The notes beneath the pieces are model-generated. The model was not told where the DNA came from. It made no database searches and saw only the letters and a list, made by a program, of their open reading frames with translations. DNA of 11,846 nt, taken from Larix sibirica. Taxonomy: Eukaryota > Streptophyta > Pinopsida > Pinales > Pinaceae. Location: NCBI GenBank assembly GCA_004151065.3, contig NWUY0300020939.1, forward strand, positions 40,376 through 52,221. Reading direction: 5' to 3'. Every line of letters begins with the position of its first letter. Within the stretch, counting starts at the first letter, position 1. Made by a program: the position numbers and the translations under genes. This document shows positions 8,288 through 11,846 of the stretch, in pieces.

Positions 8288-8503
8288 GCGACATACCTCA
8301 TAGGACAACATTGGAGATAGTATAAGACACATAGACTACTATACATAGATACCTTGAGTGATGTAGACAAATGAGAACCCACCTAAATAGAGACAAGGTT
8401 GATAAGATTAGGGGACTAGCAATGCTTCCCAAATCAATGAGTACCTTTGCATTTGGAGTTGTGTAGGGTTCTATTTTATGTGAAAATAGTTTATGTAAGA
8501 CTA

Positions 8504-8550
8504 AGATTTGAACACATGACTTCATCAAGGCCAAGATCTATTAACTTGTG
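8504..8550 (-). mobile_element. Possible tRNA-like SINE head (relic)
   Basis: Read on the minus strand, CACAAGTTAATAGATC (8535-8550) resembles a polymerase III A box. GTCATGTGTTCAAATCT (8504-8520) contains a B-box-like TGTTCAAATCT, one base-type change from the tRNA consensus GTTCGANNC. The spacing between boxes, about 24 bases, is a little short. Plant tRNA-derived SINEs carry such heads. I cannot delimit a body, tail or target-site duplication, so this may be coincidence. Confidence 0.3.
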
Positions 8551-8559
8551 AAAAAAACC

Positions 8560-9108
8560 CCTTATTATTTTGGACACCACTTGCTCGCACATTTGAGATG
8601 AGAAATTCCCATTTGTTGCATTGATTCCATAACGCTCAGCTGAAGTATGGTAGCCCATGGTTGTTTGAGGCACTTTGGTATTATTATTCATAGCATAGGA
8701 AGCTGTGTTTGAGATCCAATTTTCTCAAGGAAAATTTATCCTAAATGTGTATGTTAAGGTATCCCCATTTGTATTTTACTCCAAATATAGAGGGATGATT
8801 CCAAGTCTTTCCCTGAATGTCCAAGGGTTGAATCCCAACACTATGATGGGTTTTTATATTTGTTAATAGAGGACCCTCACTCCAGGATCTATACTATTAT
8901 CCGTATTCCCATGCATTTCCAAGAATTTTGAGGCACTCCTTGTAGGTTTGGAGCAAAGAAAAATAGTTGAAAAAGGGAGAGGAACATGAACAAAGGGTTC
9001 TATAGTTAATGGCCATGTTCAGAACCACGTTTTGAAGAGATTAAGTCATGGCAGCTTGTAATATACCTATATAAATTTGGAACACTAAATTGTTTCTATA
9101 ATCCCCAA
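8560..9108. other. Unassigned DNA
   Basis: An open minus-strand frame at 8491-8691 (66 codons) has no recognisable domain and overlaps the SINE-like head. Otherwise I see no gene or repeat. Confidence 0.5.
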
Positions 9109-9184
9109 AGACAAATGTATTCGTGGTGTTTTCTCAAAATACTCAAACACAAATTTATTCGTCAGGTTTTCTCAAAATACTCAA
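9109..9184. repeat. 38-bp tandem duplication
   Basis: Units 9109-9146 and 9147-9184 share ACAAAT, TATTCGT and an exact GGTTTTCTCAAAATACTCAA-like 3' part, with a few differences in the middle. Confidence 0.85.
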
Positions 9185-9600
9185 AGATGTATCATTGTGC
9201 CAAGTTGCAGATAATATCAGTAAAACAACTAAAACATTTGGGGAGTGAAATGACTCTTTAATGCCACCAGATTTTATATCTAATCTCATAGAGTTCTAAA
9301 AAAAACATGTTCTTGGCTCCTAACACAGATTTCACTGCTAGCTGACAAATACCCTTTTTATAGGGACAAACTAATATAGGTTGGATCCACCTTTATGGCA
9401 GTACTAAGTTTTGTACTCTAGGCCTTTTATATTTGTGTCAAATGGTGCTTTGGGAATTTTTTTAGAGTGGTAATTTGAGTTATTTTCTTTGATTTTTGGG
9501 ATCTTCAGTACCCTTGTTGCTAATGGTGGTTGTCCTTTCAATCCATAAATTTCTTTGCAAATTGCTTATTTGTATATTTCAAAATATCAATAATTGATGT
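9185..9600. other. Unassigned DNA
   Basis: No gene, RNA or repeat is recognisable. Confidence 0.55.
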
Positions 9601-9604
9601 TGTT

Positions 9605-9641
9605 GTTGGAGTTATCCATTAGTCCAACAACCAATTAATAT
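9605..9641. repeat. Short LTR-like fragment with inverted repeat
   Basis: TTGTTGGA (9604-9611) pairs with TCCAACAA (9624-9631) across a 12-base loop. ATTAGTCCAAC followed by AATTAATA also matches part of the LTR at 2467-2488, which has the same two blocks with eight bases between them instead of four. It could be the 5' end of a related, decayed LTR (TGTTGGA start), but no 3' end or interior can be found. Confidence 0.25.
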
Positions 9642-9752
9642 CTTCTGAATTCTTTTAAACATATTTATAAATGTGGATGCAAATATTGATTGATTTGTTT
9701 GCAAGAAAATGAGATATAAATAACAAATTTGATTGTAAAACCAATGGGTGAT

Positions 9753-9818
9753 AAAGGAACAATGTTATTTATTAGCCATATTCCAAAAGGAACAATGTTA
9801 TTTATTAGCCACATTCCA
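9753..9818. repeat. 33-bp tandem duplication
   Basis: Two units, 9753-9785 and 9786-9818, differ at one base (CCATATTCC against CCACATTCC). The near identity means a recent duplication compared with the other repeats in the window. Confidence 0.95.
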
Positions 9819-10328
9819 AAGAGATAAAATTCATCCCAAAACACATTAGAATAGAACATGGAAGCTAAAAAACAAAAACAATAAGAGAGCCTACATGAAT
9901 ACTACAAACGAGGTAATGCCCACCATAAGCAAAAGCACGAGTATCAAGTAAATGCATAACAATATATAAATGTCTTTTTGAGCTCCCACAAACTTGGTCA
10001 ATGCTATGAGAAAAAAAACAAAAAAACATCCAAGGTGAGGATGGGCAGAGTGAGGTCATAGTTGTTGTTTTGTTTGATGCCTAACCGTAGTCAAATTGTG
10101 CTTAACGTTAATACTTAGGTTGATGTTACCATGGCTTTAACTACATCTAGAATTCTATTTTAAGATGTACGATTAGGCTAAAGATGTTGATATCTAATCT
10201 TCATTGAAGATCTATCATTGACTAATTTCTTGACCTACAAGAAAATGGGATTGAGTAACTTTCTTGTTTGCATGTGGGTTATAACTAAGAAGGAAAATTA
10301 GTTTTTTTTGTTTTGTTTTATGGAAGGA
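9819..10328. other. Unassigned DNA
   Basis: A 64-codon minus-strand open frame at 9865-10059 has no recognisable domain and no context. I see nothing else. Confidence 0.5.
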
Positions 10329-10434
10329 TATGATGGTCAAGTAAAAGTATTTTATGATGTTTTGTATGGGTGTTAAGTCAAGGGTATTTTACATTGTAAA
10401 TATGTATATGTGATGAGTTGTGTGGTGATGTAAA
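10329..10434. repeat. Repeat family copy A (short form)
   Basis: A 106-bp unit starting TATGATGGTCAAGTAAAAG. It contains the core ACATTGTAAATATGTATATG, then GAGTTGTGTGG and ATGTAAAT. It is directly followed by copy B, which repeats it with few changes. It lacks the 3' half seen in copies B, C and D. Confidence 0.85.
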
Positions 10435-10674
10435 TATGATGGTCAAGTAAAAGTATTTTATGATATTTTATATGGATGTTAATTCAAGGATATTTTACAT
10501 TGTAAATATGTAAATATGTATATGTGATGAGTTGTGTGGTGATGTAAATCTTAGTGAAGATTCAAGACTAAGAAGTTACTACAAAATGTAATTAGTATCT
10601 AGATTGTATTTCAATTAATTTTCTTAAGATGAAACACATGTGCTATGAGATACGAGGTAAGAATGATGTAATTA
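10435..10674. repeat. Repeat family copy B (full form)
   Basis: It repeats copy A, with a small extra duplication (TAAATATG) at 10501-10518. It then continues with AAGTTACTACAAAATGTAATTAG, CAATTAATTTTCTTAAGATG, AAACACATGTGCTATGAG and GAGGTAAGAATGATGTAAT. The 3' half is shared with copies C and D. Confidence 0.85.
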
Positions 10675-11060
10675 TTCAAATGTAATAATGAAAAGTGTAA
10701 ACATAAATGGCTATAGCATGAATGACCATTTAGTCTCTCTTATCCTTGAGGGACCTCAACATGTTCTTAAAATAATAACTTCTACAACAACATTTATTAC
10801 ATAAATTCCTTAATATTATTAGTTTATTGATATCTCTCTACATAACCTTTTTTAGTTAATGTGTGTTAAAAGCATAATATAGTGTTAGTTATTTATACTT
10901 ATTGAGATAAAGCTCCGTATAATTAAAATAATCTATATTTTGATTTGATTGTTCCAATCATATGGGTTGATATATATACATGAGTGTTGATATTATACAT
11001 AGAGCATGTAGAGACATCCTTGAGTTAAATGAGAGCTTAAGGTGTTAATTCAAAGGTAAA
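10675..11060. other. Spacer between repeat copies B and C
   Basis: AT-rich, no coding signal. It holds the first copy of the 17-base GTGTTGATATTATACAT repeat at 10984-11000. Confidence 0.55.
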
Positions 11061-11282
11061 TGAGTGTGAAATAAGAGTATTTTATAGTGTTTTGTATGGG
11101 TTCTAAGTCAAGGGTATTTCACATTGTAAATATGTATATGCAATGAGTTGTGTGGTCATGTAAATGCTAATGAGGGTCCAAGGCTAAGATGTTACTAAAA
11201 GATGTAATTAGTACATATAGTGTGTTCCAATTAATTTTCTTAAGATGAAACACATGTGCTATGAGGTAAGAATTATGTAATC
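11061..11282. repeat. Repeat family copy C
   Basis: It has the same order of blocks as copy B: AGTATTTTAT, TTTTGTATGGGT, CATTGTAAATATGTATATG, GAGTTGTGTGG, GCTAAGATGTTACTAAAA, TTAATTTTCTTAAGATGAAA and ATGTGCTATGAGGTAAGAAT. Its core starts 219 bases before that of copy D. Confidence 0.85.
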
Positions 11283-11330
11283 AAGGTGTTAAAGGTGTTG
11301 ATATTATACATCAAGTTGAAATATATACAA

Positions 11331-11491
11331 GTGTATTCCACATTGTAAATATGTATATGTGATGTGTTGTGTGGTCATGTAAATCCTAGAGAGGGTTGAA
11401 GGCTAAGATGTTACTAAAACATGTAATTAGTATGCAGATTGTATATTTCAATTATTTTTTTTAAGATGAAACACATGGACTATGAGGTAAG
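11331..11491. repeat. Repeat family copy D (5' truncated)
   Basis: It starts at the ACATTGTAAATATG core and runs through GTTGTGTGGTCATG, GGCTAAGATGTTACTAAAA and TTAAGATGAAACACATGGAC to TATGAGGTAAG. A separate repeat, GTGTTGATATTATACAT, occurs between copies at 11295-11311 and before copy C at 10984-11000. Confidence 0.85.
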
Positions 11492-11846
11492 TGTTGTGGG
11501 AAAATTTACACAAATGACTGCAACACTTCCTACTTTGGGATAAAGCCTTTGAGGTTGTCAACAAGGCCTAGTATTGTAGTACAAAAAGCAAATGTGAATG
11601 GCCCCAAATTGATCCTACAAGGTTCTTGTTAGCAAAACAAAAGTAAAATAAAACAAAAACTTGAAAATAACTTGAAAGGGAGTGAATATATGGAAACCAC
11701 AACAAGAAGCAAATGCTAGAACTCCTTTAGACTACCCAATGGACAAGTTGTTACATGTAGTGTCACCTAGGAGGTGAAGGGCTTCAAGGGAATCCAACAA
11801 TATCCCTTAGGGATTTTTTCCACACTAAATGCTAGATATATCTCAA
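11492..11846. other. Unassigned DNA to the window end
   Basis: I see no gene. TGTTGTGGG at about 11493 could pass for an LTR start, but no other LTR feature follows within the window. Confidence 0.5.

Noticed and set aside
8028-8534. Minus-strand open frames with hydrophobic or Phe-rich peptides
   Set aside because: The Phe-rich part is the translation of the A-rich tract at 8040-8100, and the 25-bp tandem repeat creates an internal peptide repeat. No family is recognisable.
9665-10059. Two 64-codon minus-strand open frames
   Set aside because: One is explained by the 33-bp tandem duplication (repeated FGIWLINNIVP-like peptide); the other has no domain or context and is within chance length.
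11493-11846. Start of a second LTR at TGTTGTGGG
   Set aside because: No TATA box, end sequence, primer-binding site or coding region can be tied to it inside the window.

Overview
The window looks like intergenic DNA from a large, repeat-rich plant nuclear genome. It is AT-rich, has no intact gene, and contains a decayed LTR retrotransposon of the plant Ty3/gypsy type, long ATG/CAT microsatellites and several families of degenerate direct repeats. The gag resembles elements common in gymnosperms, so a conifer-like or other gymnosperm host is my guess, but the sequence does not prove it. Two single N bases, both inside microsatellites, mark places where the assembly is uncertain.

Layout. Positions 1-516 hold a 107-bp-period direct repeat and a looser family built on a GATATTGTAAATAT core. 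From 517 to about 2327 I see no gene, only one weak ORF and a short direct repeat. An (AAT)8 tract precedes a probable 5' LTR at 2387-2730 (TGTTG...CAACA, with a TATA box). One base later comes a worn primer-binding site resembling the tRNA-Asp type. About 1.2 kb of decayed leader or N-terminal sequence follows, then a recognisable gag pseudogene at 3954-5380. The gag has the retrotransposon gag core and then five zinc-knuckle-like motifs. It carries many in-frame stops and one net frame change, and the element ends before protease. I see no reverse transcriptase, integrase or 3' LTR.

From 5593 to 8003 simple sequence dominates. There is a mostly CAT block with hairpin-forming strand switches, a degenerate minisatellite-like stretch with CCCTAAC-like and CACTATGA-like motifs, about 900 bp of unassigned DNA, and a mostly ATG block ending in another strand switch. 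From 8004 to 9820 there are short tandem duplications (25, 38 and 33 bp), a possible tRNA-like SINE relic on the minus strand, and a short piece resembling part of the LTR. From 10329 to 11491 four diverged copies of one repeat family are present.

Nothing here forms a working pathway. The history I infer is an old retrotransposon insertion, long decay by point mutation, loss of its 3' part, and later growth of microsatellites and local tandem duplications. The best lead is the multi-knuckle gag, which could be a lineage trait of the parent retrotransposon family.
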